Shown here in pieces: positions 31,502-40,495 of a DNA stretch of 64,000 nucleotides. Each line of letters starts with the position of its first letter. Position 1 is the first letter of the stretch. The stretch comes from DATGPD01 sp041398565 (lineage in GTDB: Bacteria > Planctomycetota > UBA1135 > UBA2386). The notes under the pieces were generated by a model that saw nothing but the letters and a program-made list of their open reading frames with translations, was not told the DNA's origin and searched no databases. The stretch spans positions 248,001 through 312,000 of the forward strand of contig JAWKUN010000003.1 of assembly GCA_041398565.1 (NCBI GenBank), in the 5' to 3' direction. The translations under genes and the position numbers were made by a program.

Positions 31502-33607
31502 TCACTCGATCACGACCCGCAGCGCATCCGACAGGTCGAACCGGAACGTCGCGCAGGCCGGCGTCGTCAGGTCGACCGTCACCCACTGCTCGATCAGGGG
31601 CACGCCGCGCAGCGGCGAGCTGGCTGGGATCGGCACCGGCAGGCTGGCTTCGCCGGCGGCCGAGGTTGCCATCGGCAGCATGATCGCCGACAGCACGTCC
31701 GGCACGAGGTTGCACGTGCCGCACGGGAACGGGCTCTCGCTGGCGGCGACGACGAAGATCGTCGGCGCGTTCGGCAGCGCGCCGACGAGCCGGTGGGCGA
31801 ACGCCGGGTTGGGCGAGCGGGCACACGTGGCGTGCGCGACGCCGCCGGCGCCGCAGCCGCCACCGCGCGAGGTGACGAGACCATCGTCGGCGTGGAAGCG
31901 CTGCGCCACGATCCCCACGCCCACACCGACCAGGAGCGCGTCGTCGGCCGGACCCGAGCTCTCGATTTTGCCGCTACCCGCGGGCACCGAGACTCCCAAG
32001 CTCGGCCGGAGCTGCCCCTCGCAGTCGGTGCAGCCCAGCAGGTCCACGGAGTGTGCGAACGCGCCGAGGTTCGCGTAGCCCACGACGCAGCTCTCGCCGG
32101 TCCACGTGACGGACGGCTTGTCGCCGAAGCTCGTGAAGCTGAGGAACGAGACGGGGGTGGCGGGAGTGATCGTGTTCTGGCTCGCCGAGTAGCGCAGGCC
32201 GCGAACATGGATCCGGTTGGTGTTCTCCACCCAGGCCGCGACCCAGTTGGTGCCGTCACCTCCGATCGCGGGCCGATCCTGGATCAGAGGCGTCACCGAG
32301 ACGACCTGTTCGGGCGTGACCGCCTGGCCACTGTTGTCGAGCATCCGGGCGTGGACCTGAGTCTGCCCGGCGATGTTCCTCAGATACACGATGGCGTAGC
32401 GCCCGCCGGCCGCGTTGGTGCGCGACAAGGACGGTTTGTCGGCCTGCTGCGACACCGTTTGGGTGGGCCCGACCGTGAAGACCGGTCGACCGCTGGGATC
32501 GACAGTCACACGCGCTGCCTCGACGTTGCCGGAGGGGCCGCGCCACGCCAACAGGGCCAGCCCAGGGCTGAAAGGATCGCCCCCGCGGCTGCCGCCGATC
32601 ATCGCGAACGACGCGATGCCCAACGTCATCGAGAGCGATCCTGCGACGATGGCGCCGTCGCCGGCCTTGACCGCGCGGCCTTCGATCACGGTGCCGCCGT
32701 TGACGTAGACGACGACGAACACGTCCTTGGCATCGATGTTGGCAACCTCCGGTGAGCCTCCGGCAGTCGCAGACAAGATCAGCCTCGTCCCCAGTGGGAT
32801 CCCGGTCGCGCTCACCCGGTGGGCGTGCACGCCGGGGCCCGCCGACCAGACCACGAGGTAGACGTCGTTCGAGACGTCGTAGGCGACGTTCGGGTTCGTG
32901 TCCGTCGTCAGGCCGGTCACGGTGAACGCGCCGCCGAGCAGTGGATCGAGGGTGAGCGGCAGCGCCGCGGCGTCGACGAACGCGGCCGGCAGGACCAGCT
33001 CGAGCGCGTTGTCGGAGGCGCGCACGCTGCCCTCGACCCGCGCGCCATGGGCGTCGATCCCGACGACGCTGCCGAGGCGGAAGCCGCCGGCCCCCGGCCG
33101 TTCGAAGCGCAGACCCGCGCGGTCCAGACTGATCTCCAGCTCGGTCGTCATCTCGAAGCGCACGACCAGGTCGCCGGTGCCGGTCGGCCGCTCGTGGAAC
33201 ACGAAGCTCTGCTCGACGCCGTCGACGCCGACGTCGTAGCACTCCGTGACGAGACCGCGCTCGTACTCGACGCGGCAGGCGTGGTTGGCAGCGATGCGCG
33301 GCGTGGCCGACATCGGTGCCATCGCCTCCCCGCGCCCGAGCGACTGGAGCCGGAGCGTCAGCGCGTCGTTCGCCTGCGCAATCGCCGGCAGCGCCGGGTG
33401 GAACTCGACGCCCCACGGCTCGAAGCGGATCTGGTAGCCGTCACCGGCACCCCAGAGCACACCGTCGACTTCATTGACGCCGGCCGTACGGCTGAGCGAC
33501 ACCGCGAGAGGTGGAACGGCGGGGACGACTCCCTCCTGGGCTGCCGCACCCAGCGCCAAGCCGAGGAGGACGACGACGGGCAGGCAGTGGCACGGGGTAG
33601 GACTCAT
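31502..33607 (-). CDS. Secreted beta-propeller-like exoprotein
   Basis: A 701-residue protein with a signal peptide from the ATG at 33607 (MSPTPCHCLPVVVLLGLALGAAAQ). The first half has a beta-sandwich character (FEPWGVEFHPALP, FVFHERPTGTGDLVVRFEM). The middle has repeats of the type PNVAYDVSNDVYLVVWS, PEVANIDAKDVFVVVYV, RPAIGGDGTNWVAAWVE and KPSVTWTGESCVVGYAN, each a P-x-(V/I)-x6-8-(W/Y)-x-V-x-(W/Y) blade, suggesting a propeller. The end (from GGGCGAGGVAHAT) follows the shared tail layout, with a terminal DALRVVIE. Cysteines are frequent in that tail. No enzyme motif is seen. Confidence 0.75.
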   Translation of the reverse strand: MSPTPCHCLPVVVLLGLALGAAAQEGVVPAVPPLAVSLSRTAGVNEVDGVLWGAGDGYQIRFEPWGVEFHPALPAIAQANDALTLRLQSLGRGEAMAPMSATPRIAANHACRVEYERGLVTECYDVGVDGVEQSFVFHERPTGTGDLVVRFEMTTELEISLDRAGLRFERPGAGGFRLGSVVGIDAHGARVEGSVRASDNALELVLPAAFVDAAALPLTLDPLLGGAFTVTGLTTDTNPNVAYDVSNDVYLVVWSAGPGVHAHRVSATGIPLGTRLILSATAGGSPEVANIDAKDVFVVVYVNGGTVIEGRAVKAGDGAIVAGSLSMTLGIASFAMIGGSRGGDPFSPGLALLAWRGPSGNVEAARVTVDPSGRPVFTVGPTQTVSQQADKPSLSRTNAAGGRYAIVYLRNIAGQTQVHARMLDNSGQAVTPEQVVSVTPLIQDRPAIGGDGTNWVAAWVENTNRIHVRGLRYSASQNTITPATPVSFLSFTSFGDKPSVTWTGESCVVGYANLGAFAHSVDLLGCTDCEGQLRPSLGVSVPAGSGKIESSGPADDALLVGVGVGIVAQRFHADDGLVTSRGGGCGAGGVAHATCARSPNPAFAHRLVGALPNAPTIFVVAASESPFPCGTCNLVPDVLSAIMLPMATSAAGEASLPVPIPASSPLRGVPLIEQWVTVDLTTPACATFRFDLSDALRVVIE

Positions 33608-33699
33608 GGCTCCTGTGCGATGACTTGCCGTCGGCGGCGTGACGGTGTTTCGCGGAATTCGTGGGCCGCAAACAGGGGCGTTGGCTGCCCCGGGCGCCG

Positions 33700-33716
33700 C
33701 ATGCGCGAAGCGCATG
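33700..33716 (-). terminator. Hairpin after the kelch gene
   Basis: A 7-bp perfect stem (catgcgc with gcgcatg) with a 3-nt loop lies 37 bp past the stop of the minus-strand kelch gene. There is no T run, so termination is only suggested. Confidence 0.35.
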
Positions 33717-33753
33717 GGCGGTATCGCCGCTCACAAGGTGCCGACCGCGCCGG

Positions 33754-35904
33754 TCAGCGTCCGACGACGAGTTGAAGACCGCCGGTCGCGCTCAGGCCGA
33801 GGACGGGACCCGTGGGATCGGCGACGAAGGCCTGCGCGAACAGGGTCGCTCCCACCAGGATCGGGGCGTACGGCACGGGGAACGTGAGGTTCGCGAACCC
33901 GGCGGCGTTCGTCGCCAGCGGCGTGGTCTGTGCGAGCCGCGCAGGGTCGACGAGCAGGTCGCAGCCGCCGCCGAGGGCGATGCGCGCCGGGCCGGCACTC
34001 ACGAGCAAGACGGCGCCGGCGTTGCCGCGTGCCCGGAGCAGGTCGAGCCCGAACCCGGCGTGGCCCAGGAACGGGTCGCCGAGCGCCTGTAGCGCGGGCA
34101 CTGTCCCGCCGCCGCAGCCGGCGCCGTAGGCGGCCGACGTCGCGGTCCCACCGTCGGCGAGCACCCAGGTCTCGACCTGTGTCGCCGACGGTGACGGCGG
34201 CGGCATGACGGCCACCCGGGGCACGTACACCGCCCGGCCCCAACGTTCGTCGAAGGCGATGGGGGTTTCGATCGGCGCGGGGGAAGGCAACGGCGCGAGC
34301 GGCGTCCATGTGCTCCCGCTCCACTCCCAGGCGTCGGGCGGGACGATTCCGTATCCACCGCGCACGACCACTCGTCCGCGAACGCTGTCGAAGTACATCG
34401 CGTGCTCGCTGCGCGACGACGGCGACGACGGTGGGTTCATCCGTTGCCAGTTGGTGCCGTCCCACTCCCACGTGTCGCCGAACGTCGAAGCCAGGTCGGT
34501 GCCGCCGAACATGACCACGCGGTTGCGCCGCGCGTCGTAGGCCATGCCGTGGCCGCTCCGCGCCGGCGGCCGATTGATGGGCGAGACGGCGACCCAAGCT
34601 GTCGAAGTGCCGAGGTTGCGCAACTCGTAGGTGCCGTCAGTGACGCCGGCGCCGTCTGTCCCGCCGAACATGATCGCTGACGCGACGCCACGCCACTCGG
34701 CGGCGGCGGGCGAGAACAGCGCCGGTGCGCCCTGCACGCGCTCCCAATCGGCGCCGGTCCACAACCACGAATCGCCGACGCGGCTGCCGCTGCCGGTGCC
34801 GTACCAGCCCCCGCTCACGACGATGCCCAACGATGTCGCGGTCATGGCGTGCCCGCGGCGGGGAGTGGGCGCGTGCGCAGGTTGGCGTCGTTGCCAGCGC
34901 GTGCCGTCGAAGGACCACGTGTCATTGGTGTCGGCGGATCCGACGAGGCCGCCGAACAGCAGGACGCTGCTGCCCGGGCCGTCGTAGGCCAGCGCATGAC
35001 CTTCACGGCTGCTCGGCACGTCGCTGACCGAAGACCATTGCGAACCTTGCAGGTAGTACAGCGCGCCCGCTGCTCCGAGGGCCGCGACGCCGTGCGCCCC
35101 CGCTTCGGCGAAGGCGCGCAGGCCGTCGGGTGCCCAGGTCTGGTTGACCCACTGGGCGCCGTTCCACTCCCGCATGAGGCTCGAGTCGGGGTCGACCCAG
35201 ACGACGCGCCCCCGCCCCGGTTCGAAGGCGAGCAGCGGCTGCGCGCGTGCGGGAGTGCGATCGCCGTAGGCTGTCAGGGTCGAGCCCCACTCGACGGTCG
35301 TGACGTACTGACGCTGGCTCGCCCAGCTGAGGAACAGCACGCTCTGCCGGGCGGCGTCGTAGGCGGCGGTGAAGGGGAAGGGGACGCCCGCCGGCGCCGT
35401 CGCCGCTGGCTGCCAAGTCGTCCCGGTCCACTCCCACAGTTCGACGCCCTGCGTCGTCACACCGACCCACACGACCTTCGCTCGCGCTCCGTGCCAGAGC
35501 AGGGTGCCCGCCAGTGGGCCTGGCGGGCTCGTGATCGGTGTCAGGTTGCTCCACTGACGTCCGTCGAACGCCCAGGTGTCGAGTGAGGTCCGACCACCGT
35601 AGAACAGCAGGCGCTGGCCGACGCGATCGAAGGCCATCGTGCCGGGTCCCGGTGGAACCAGGGCACCGCCTGCGTCGATCCAGGTGTTCCCGTTCCACTC
35701 GACGTGCGGATGCACAACGCGACCGAGCGACACGACGCGATCGCGGGCGGCGTCGTAGGCGAGGGTGTCGCCGCCGCCGAAGATCAACTCGCGGCTTTGG
35801 CTCGGCGCGGGCTTGGAGAGAGACAGAGCGCCGGGGATGAGGGGCGAGAGCAGAAGAAGGCGACCGAGGGCGGCGGTCCGAACACAAAGCGCTTTCGTGG
35901 ACAC
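33754..35904 (-). CDS. Secreted kelch-repeat protein
   Basis: A 716-residue protein with many kelch-type blades: GHAMAYD-like or MAFDxxRxRVVxFGG followed by DTWEWDGTNW (for example HGMAYDARRNRVVMFGG, then DTWEWDGTNWQRM). These form a six- or seven-bladed propeller in known structures. The N-terminus is a signal peptide; I prefer the GTG at 35904 over the TTG three codons upstream, but neither has a ribosome site. The final 125 residues, from AAYGAGCGGG, carry the shared tail and end LSATGGLQLVVGR. Kelch proteins bind partners or carbohydrate; the actual ligand is unknown. Confidence 0.8.
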   Translation of the reverse strand: MSTKALCVRTAALGRLLLLSPLIPGALSLSKPAPSQSRELIFGGGDTLAYDAARDRVVSLGRVVHPHVEWNGNTWIDAGGALVPPGPGTMAFDRVGQRLLFYGGRTSLDTWAFDGRQWSNLTPITSPPGPLAGTLLWHGARAKVVWVGVTTQGVELWEWTGTTWQPAATAPAGVPFPFTAAYDAARQSVLFLSWASQRQYVTTVEWGSTLTAYGDRTPARAQPLLAFEPGRGRVVWVDPDSSLMREWNGAQWVNQTWAPDGLRAFAEAGAHGVAALGAAGALYYLQGSQWSSVSDVPSSREGHALAYDGPGSSVLLFGGLVGSADTNDTWSFDGTRWQRRQPAHAPTPRRGHAMTATSLGIVVSGGWYGTGSGSRVGDSWLWTGADWERVQGAPALFSPAAAEWRGVASAIMFGGTDGAGVTDGTYELRNLGTSTAWVAVSPINRPPARSGHGMAYDARRNRVVMFGGTDLASTFGDTWEWDGTNWQRMNPPSSPSSRSEHAMYFDSVRGRVVVRGGYGIVPPDAWEWSGSTWTPLAPLPSPAPIETPIAFDERWGRAVYVPRVAVMPPPSPSATQVETWVLADGGTATSAAYGAGCGGGTVPALQALGDPFLGHAGFGLDLLRARGNAGAVLLVSAGPARIALGGGCDLLVDPARLAQTTPLATNAAGFANLTFPVPYAPILVGATLFAQAFVADPTGPVLGLSATGGLQLVVGR

Positions 35905-35967
35905 TGGAATCAAAGGGTCGGGGAAAGCGGGGGTCTCACGGCACGTTGAGCGCTGCCGTCGCGCCAG

Positions 35968-36385
35968 TCAAGGGGGGGCGTGCTCGCGATGCTCGGCAGC
36001 CGTCTTGGATGTGATCGCCGGTGCGACCGCTTCCGGAAGGGTCGTCGGCAGCCGAACGCGTTGGTTGGCCCATTGGGCCAGACCGCCGAAGTGCGTCTCC
36101 AGCCCGGCCGTGTGCACGACCTCGGTGGGGGTGTGCGCGCTCGGATCGAGGATCACACCTTTGGGTCGCGACGCGACTGCCGACGAACGACCGGTCGTTC
36201 GGTACCGTGAACGAGAGTCGGCCGCGCCGGCTCGAGTGGATCCCGATCGAGAAGATGACCGCGATGTTCACATCGAGCGTGCACGTGCCCATGCCGATGA
36301 ACCCAAGCGACATCGACGCGTGGCGGAAACCGACGTCGATTGCGCCCACGGTGACCGGCACACCGACAGCGATGCGCACCCACCG
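35968..36385 (-). pseudogene. Frameshifted remnant of an exoprotein C-terminal tail
   Basis: Read on the minus strand, the 488-bp gap upstream of the kelch gene encodes tail-like sequence in one frame (SMSLGFIGMGTCTLDVNI, then LSFTVPNDRSFVGSRVATQ). It continues in another frame (VILDPSAHTPTEVVHTAGL, then ETHFGGL) from about 36158 to the stop at 35968. A one-base indel in the aaggtg region would join ATQ to VILDP, giving the A-Q-x-x-x-x-DP layout typical of the shared tail. No intact N-terminal part is present, because the GH9 gene occupies the upstream side. It looks like the broken end of a lost paralogue. Confidence 0.5.
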
Positions 36386-36392
36386 CGCGGGG

Positions 36393-38591
36393 TCAGTCGC
36401 CGCCGCCGCGCACCGCCGACTGCACCGGCACCGGGCACGACCCCAGCGCCGAGGCCTGGAACAGCCACGGCGTGGCTGGAATGCCCGGCGGCACCGCCAG
36501 CGACAGGCGAACGGTGCCGGCACTGTCGGCCAGCGCCGCGAACAGCAGGTGTTGATGAATGGGCATTGGCAGCGACAGGCCGAGGTCGGCGCACCACGAG
36601 GCGATCGCCACCGCGAAGCGGCCACGCTGCACGGCCAGGAGGATCACGGCGATCTCGTTCGGCTGCAGGCCGCCGACGGTGAACGTCACCTGCTGGCCAC
36701 GCGGCAGTGCGCGCGGCGCCGCCAGACCGAGGCGCGGCGACGACGCCGCGCCGACCTCGGCGAGCAGGCGCAGGTAGGCGGTCTGGTAGCTCAGCGAGCA
36801 CTCGGTGATCTCCCAGCTGTTCTGCGGCCACGAGGTGTTCCAGTCCTTGTAGCTCTTCAGGATCGGCTGCTGCTGCGGTGGGACGATCACGCCGCCGAAC
36901 GCGGGGTCCGGGGCGTAATGCGGGTTGACGCCCCCCGTCAGGTAGCCGGGTGGCGGTCCGTAGGGTGACGTCGACGCGTTGTCCCAGGGCGTGCCGTCGG
37001 CGAACCAGGCGTGGTACGTCTCGTCGACGCTGCCCTCGGCGCCGAGCCCACGGGCATGGGTGAGGAAGGTCAGGCCGAGCGGGTTCACGCCGTGCAGGTA
37101 GTGCAGCGGGCCGGTGGCGGCTTTGCGGTAGAGGCCGCTCCGCGTCGGGTCGAGGCCGAGGCGCAGCGCCTGCGCGAACATCACGCCACGCAGGGCCTTC
37201 ACCCGGTTGCTGCCCCACACGTGGTCTTGGTCGTCGACGAACGCGCGGTAGGCGTCGTCCTCGGCCAGCACGCGGCCGAGGTTGTTGCCGGCACCGACGA
37301 GCTGCGCGAACTGAGCGAGAATGCGATCGGCCACTGCCGGCGTCGCCGCCGGCGCGGTGGCGTAGGCGAGCAGCGCGTCCTGCGCATCGTGTTCCCACTG
37401 ACTGGCCCAGCCCCATTGGAACAGGTGGGTCTCGGCGTAGTGGGCATCGACGTAGGCGCGGAGCGCCGGATCGCCGCTGTCGCGGAACATCCACACCGCG
37501 GCGCGCAGGCGGTTGACGCTCTGCTCGTAGGCGGAGTCTTCGGCGGCAGCGCTGGCGAAGCCGGCGTTGTCGTAGGTCGAGGGCGTCGGGTGGGCCTGCA
37601 GCCAGGTCCAGGCGAGCTGTGCTGCGGCGCGCAGGACGGAGGCGTATGCGCGTGTACTCGCCAGTGTGTCGTAGACGGCGGCGCCGTGCGCGAAGGCGCC
37701 GCAGGCCGAGGCGGTGGCCGACGCGGTCACCGGCGCGTAGCGCCGCGGCGCGGCATCGGTGCTCGGCGGGCTGGCGGCGGCGAAGTCGGTCACCGACACC
37801 TTGTGCAGCACCGAGCCGTCGCTCAACTGCATGTGCAGCAGCCACTCGAGCTCGACCCGCACCTCGTCGAGCAGATCGGGAATGCCGTTGCCGGACTCCG
37901 GCAGATCGGAGGCGTCCGTCCACACCGCCGGAGCAACCCGGTACGCGGCCAGCAGATCGTGCACCGGCCCGTCGGCGAAGTTGACGTACTTGTTGTAGTC
38001 GCCGGCGTCGTGCCAACCGCCATGCAGGTCGCGGGCGGTCACAGCGCGCGGGTCGAGCACCGAGCGGCAGTCGGTGTCCTGTTCGGCACCGCGGTGGCAC
38101 GCAGCATCGGCCCAACTGCTGCCGGCGTGCGGCGCAGCTTTGGCCACGCCACAGCGCTGATAGAACAGCATGCGCATCGCCGCGCGCCGGATCGCGCCGT
38201 ATGGATCGGTGTCGATGCGGAACGGAGCCGAGCGTTCGCCACGCGCCGGATCGACGAGCTCGTAGTCGCCGACCGTGCGCAACGCGCTGAAGTCGACCCA
38301 CCAGGCGCGATCGCCCGACTGCGTGTGCTCGGCGCCGCCTCTCCATGCCCGCGCCACGCCGCGCCAGACCACGGCGCCGTCGGTGGTGCGGCGCACCTGC
38401 AGCTCGGCACCCGGCGTGTACGGGCTCGGTGCATCGAAGCCCGTGAGAGGCTCGCGGAGCACCCCGACCTTGTCGTCGAGCGGCAGGTAGCCGAGCTGGT
38501 CGATGCGGATGTGCCGCGAGAACGTCTGTGCGGCGAGGCCGGCAGCGAGCGGCGCGAGGGCGAGCAGGCGAGCGGCGACGAGCGGGTGCAT
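36393..38591 (-). CDS. Secreted GH9 cellulase-like glycoside hydrolase
   Basis: A 732-residue protein with a signal peptide from the ATG at 38591. An N-terminal CelD-type Ig-like domain (IRIDQLGYLPLDDKVGVL, from residue 28) precedes an (alpha/alpha)6 GH9 domain. GGWHDAGDYNKYV (191-203) contains the paired aspartates D195 and D198 of the family's nucleophilic-water site. HYLHGVNPLGLTFLTHARG is the family's NP-G motif, and E597 in WEITECSLSYQTAYL sits where the acid glutamate is expected. GH9 enzymes hydrolyse cellulose or related beta-glucans by inversion. The C-terminal 115 residues are a tail related to the other exoproteins. Substrate is inferred from family. Confidence 0.85.
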   Translation of the reverse strand: MHPLVAARLLALAPLAAGLAAQTFSRHIRIDQLGYLPLDDKVGVLREPLTGFDAPSPYTPGAELQVRRTTDGAVVWRGVARAWRGGAEHTQSGDRAWWVDFSALRTVGDYELVDPARGERSAPFRIDTDPYGAIRRAAMRMLFYQRCGVAKAAPHAGSSWADAACHRGAEQDTDCRSVLDPRAVTARDLHGGWHDAGDYNKYVNFADGPVHDLLAAYRVAPAVWTDASDLPESGNGIPDLLDEVRVELEWLLHMQLSDGSVLHKVSVTDFAAASPPSTDAAPRRYAPVTASATASACGAFAHGAAVYDTLASTRAYASVLRAAAQLAWTWLQAHPTPSTYDNAGFASAAAEDSAYEQSVNRLRAAVWMFRDSGDPALRAYVDAHYAETHLFQWGWASQWEHDAQDALLAYATAPAATPAVADRILAQFAQLVGAGNNLGRVLAEDDAYRAFVDDQDHVWGSNRVKALRGVMFAQALRLGLDPTRSGLYRKAATGPLHYLHGVNPLGLTFLTHARGLGAEGSVDETYHAWFADGTPWDNASTSPYGPPPGYLTGGVNPHYAPDPAFGGVIVPPQQQPILKSYKDWNTSWPQNSWEITECSLSYQTAYLRLLAEVGAASSPRLGLAAPRALPRGQQVTFTVGGLQPNEIAVILLAVQRGRFAVAIASWCADLGLSLPMPIHQHLLFAALADSAGTVRLSLAVPPGIPATPWLFQASALGSCPVPVQSAVRGGGD

Positions 38592-38692
38592 GCCTGACCC
38601 TACGTCGGCGCTCCCGCAGGTGGCCAGGGTGCCCGGCTCTTCTGGCCGAGCAACGCCGGCGGCGGCGGCTGGCACGGCGTATGATCTTGCTG

Positions 38693-39265
38693 ATGACCGT
38701 CGCGCACAGAGCGGCCCGCTACTCGATCGAGGACTACCTGCGCCTCGAGGAGTTCGCGAACGTCAAGCACGAGTTCTGCGACGGCCGGATCTTCGCGATG
38801 GCCGGGGGGACGCCCGAGCACGGGGCACTCGCCGTCCGTGTCGCGACTGCGCTGAGCAACCAGCTGCGCGGCAAGCGTGGCAACGTCTACGGTTCCGACA
38901 CGCGCGTCCGCGTCGTCGCCACCGGCCTCGACACGTATCCCGACGTCTCCGTGGTGTGCGGCTCCGAACAGCGCGACCGGGAGGACCGCCTCGCGTTGGT
39001 CAACCCGATCGTCCTGGTCGAGGTGCTGAGCCCGGCCACGGAGGCCTACGACCGCGGTGACAAACTCGAGCACTATCAGCGCATCCCTGCGTTGCAGGAG
39101 ATCGTGCTGGTCGCCCAGGACGAGCCGGCGATCGATGTCTGGCGCCGGCGCGACGATGGCTGGGCGTCGGCTCGCTTCGGCCCGGGCCAAGTCGCCCGTC
39201 TCGAGTCGATCGACTGCAGTCTCGACGTCGACGAGGTGTTCCGCGATCCGTTCGTGGCTGGCTGA
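38693..39265 (+). CDS. Uma2-family PD-(D/E)XK endonuclease-like protein
   Basis: A 190-residue Uma2/DUF820 protein. The nuclease core is visible as HEFCDGRIFAMAGGTPEHGALA near the N-terminus, TYPDVSVVCG with the metal-binding Asp, IVLVEVLSPATEAYDRGDKLEHYQ with the Glu and Lys, and EIVLVAQDEPAIDVWRR. The family is fast-expanding in cyanobacteria and Planctomycetota; its target is unknown. I chose the ATG at 38693 (MTVAHRAARYSIEDYL), which matches the usual family start; an in-frame ATG at 38681 is possible. It is a single gene, divergent from the GH9 gene, with no toxin-antitoxin or transposase partner seen. Confidence 0.85.
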   Translation: MTVAHRAARYSIEDYLRLEEFANVKHEFCDGRIFAMAGGTPEHGALAVRVATALSNQLRGKRGNVYGSDTRVRVVATGLDTYPDVSVVCGSEQRDREDRLALVNPIVLVEVLSPATEAYDRGDKLEHYQRIPALQEIVLVAQDEPAIDVWRRRDDGWASARFGPGQVARLESIDCSLDVDEVFRDPFVAG

Positions 39266-39351
39266 TCCGGTAGCCCGCGGGGAGCCGTGGAGGCCTCGTG
39301 CGGACAGGGTGCCGCGCGGTTCTGCGCGAGCCCCCGCGGCGACGACACCTC

Positions 39352-40488
39352 CTACGCCCCGGCGCCGATCTCTTCGTAGGTCGTCGTGCGCTGCACCGGC
39401 GTGAAGCCCGCCTCGCGGATCAGCTGCTGCAGCTCGCCCACGCGCATCGACATCGGCGCCGACGTGCCGGCATCGTGGGTGATCTTCTCCTCGGTGACCG
39501 TGCCGTCGATGTCGTTGGCGCCGAACTGCAGCGCGGTCTGCGCGCTCTGCGGCGTGAGCATGATCCAGTAGGCCTTGATGTGCTCGAAGTTGTCGAGCAT
39601 GAGGCGGCTGACGGCGATGTTGCGCAGGTCCATCCAGCCGGTGGTGACGTGGCCGAAGTTCTCGAGATCGGTGTGGTAGGGCCAGAACGCCAGCGGGATG
39701 AAGGCCATGAAGCCGCCGCATTCGTCTTGCAGCGCGCGCAGCTTCACCAGGTGCTCGACCCGCTCGGCGGTGCGCTCGATGTGGCCGTACAGCATGGTCG
39801 CGTTCATCTTGAAGCCGTGCTGCTGCACCTTGCGCGCGGTGGCCAGCCAGGCGTCGGGGCCGGTCTTCTCGAAGAACACCGCTTTGTGCACGCGGTCGGT
39901 GAGCACCTCGGCGCCGCCGCCCGGACACGAGCCGAGGCCGGCTTCGCGTAGGTCGCGGAACACCTCGTCCTCGCTCTTGCCCGAGATGTTCAGCATGTGC
40001 TCGATCTCGACCATGGTGAACGCCTTGACGTGCACGTCGGGGCGAGCGCGCTTGGCGGCGCGCACGATGTCGAGGTAGTAGTCGTAGCCCATGTGCGGGT
40101 GGATGCCGGCCACCATGTGCACCTCGGTGAGCGGCGCGTCGGCGTACTCGCGCAGCTTGTTCTCGACGTCGGCCGGCGTCATCAGGTAGGCGCGCGTCTC
40201 GCCCTCCTTGGCCGCGAACGCGCAGAACTTGCACGAGTAGATGCAGACGTTCGTGTAGTTGATGTGCAGGTTGTTGTTGAAGTAGGTCTTCGCGCCGTGC
40301 TTGCGCACGCGCACCCGGTTGGCCATCAGGCCGACCGCGGCGAGGTGGCGCGTCTCGTACAGGCGCACGCCGTCGTCGAACGACAAGCGCTCGCCGGCCT
40401 CGACCTTGTCCCACAGGTCGCCGAGGCCGGCCTTGGCCACGAGGTCGCGTGCGAGGTCGGCGTCGAGGTGCTGGTAGCGGGTCACCAT
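39352..40488 (-). CDS. mqnE: Aminofutalosine synthase MqnE
   Basis: A 378-residue radical-SAM enzyme of the futalosine route to menaquinone. It joins 3-[(1-carboxyvinyl)oxy]benzoate with S-adenosylmethionine to form aminofutalosine. The [4Fe-4S] cysteines are C82, C86 and C89 in CIYSCKFC. Other family features are YFNNNLHINYTNVC, PGGGAEVLTDRV, NATMLYGHIE, and a C-terminal ANDIDGTVTEEKI with DAGTSAP. It starts 7 bp after the mqnC stop on the same strand, so the two form an operon. It indicates that this organism makes menaquinone by the futalosine rather than the classical Men route. Confidence 0.93.
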   Translation of the reverse strand: MVTRYQHLDADLARDLVAKAGLGDLWDKVEAGERLSFDDGVRLYETRHLAAVGLMANRVRVRKHGAKTYFNNNLHINYTNVCIYSCKFCAFAAKEGETRAYLMTPADVENKLREYADAPLTEVHMVAGIHPHMGYDYYLDIVRAAKRARPDVHVKAFTMVEIEHMLNISGKSEDEVFRDLREAGLGSCPGGGAEVLTDRVHKAVFFEKTGPDAWLATARKVQQHGFKMNATMLYGHIERTAERVEHLVKLRALQDECGGFMAFIPLAFWPYHTDLENFGHVTTGWMDLRNIAVSRLMLDNFEHIKAYWIMLTPQSAQTALQFGANDIDGTVTEEKITHDAGTSAPMSMRVGELQQLIREAGFTPVQRTTTYEEIGAGA

Positions 40489-40495
40489 GGCGGGC

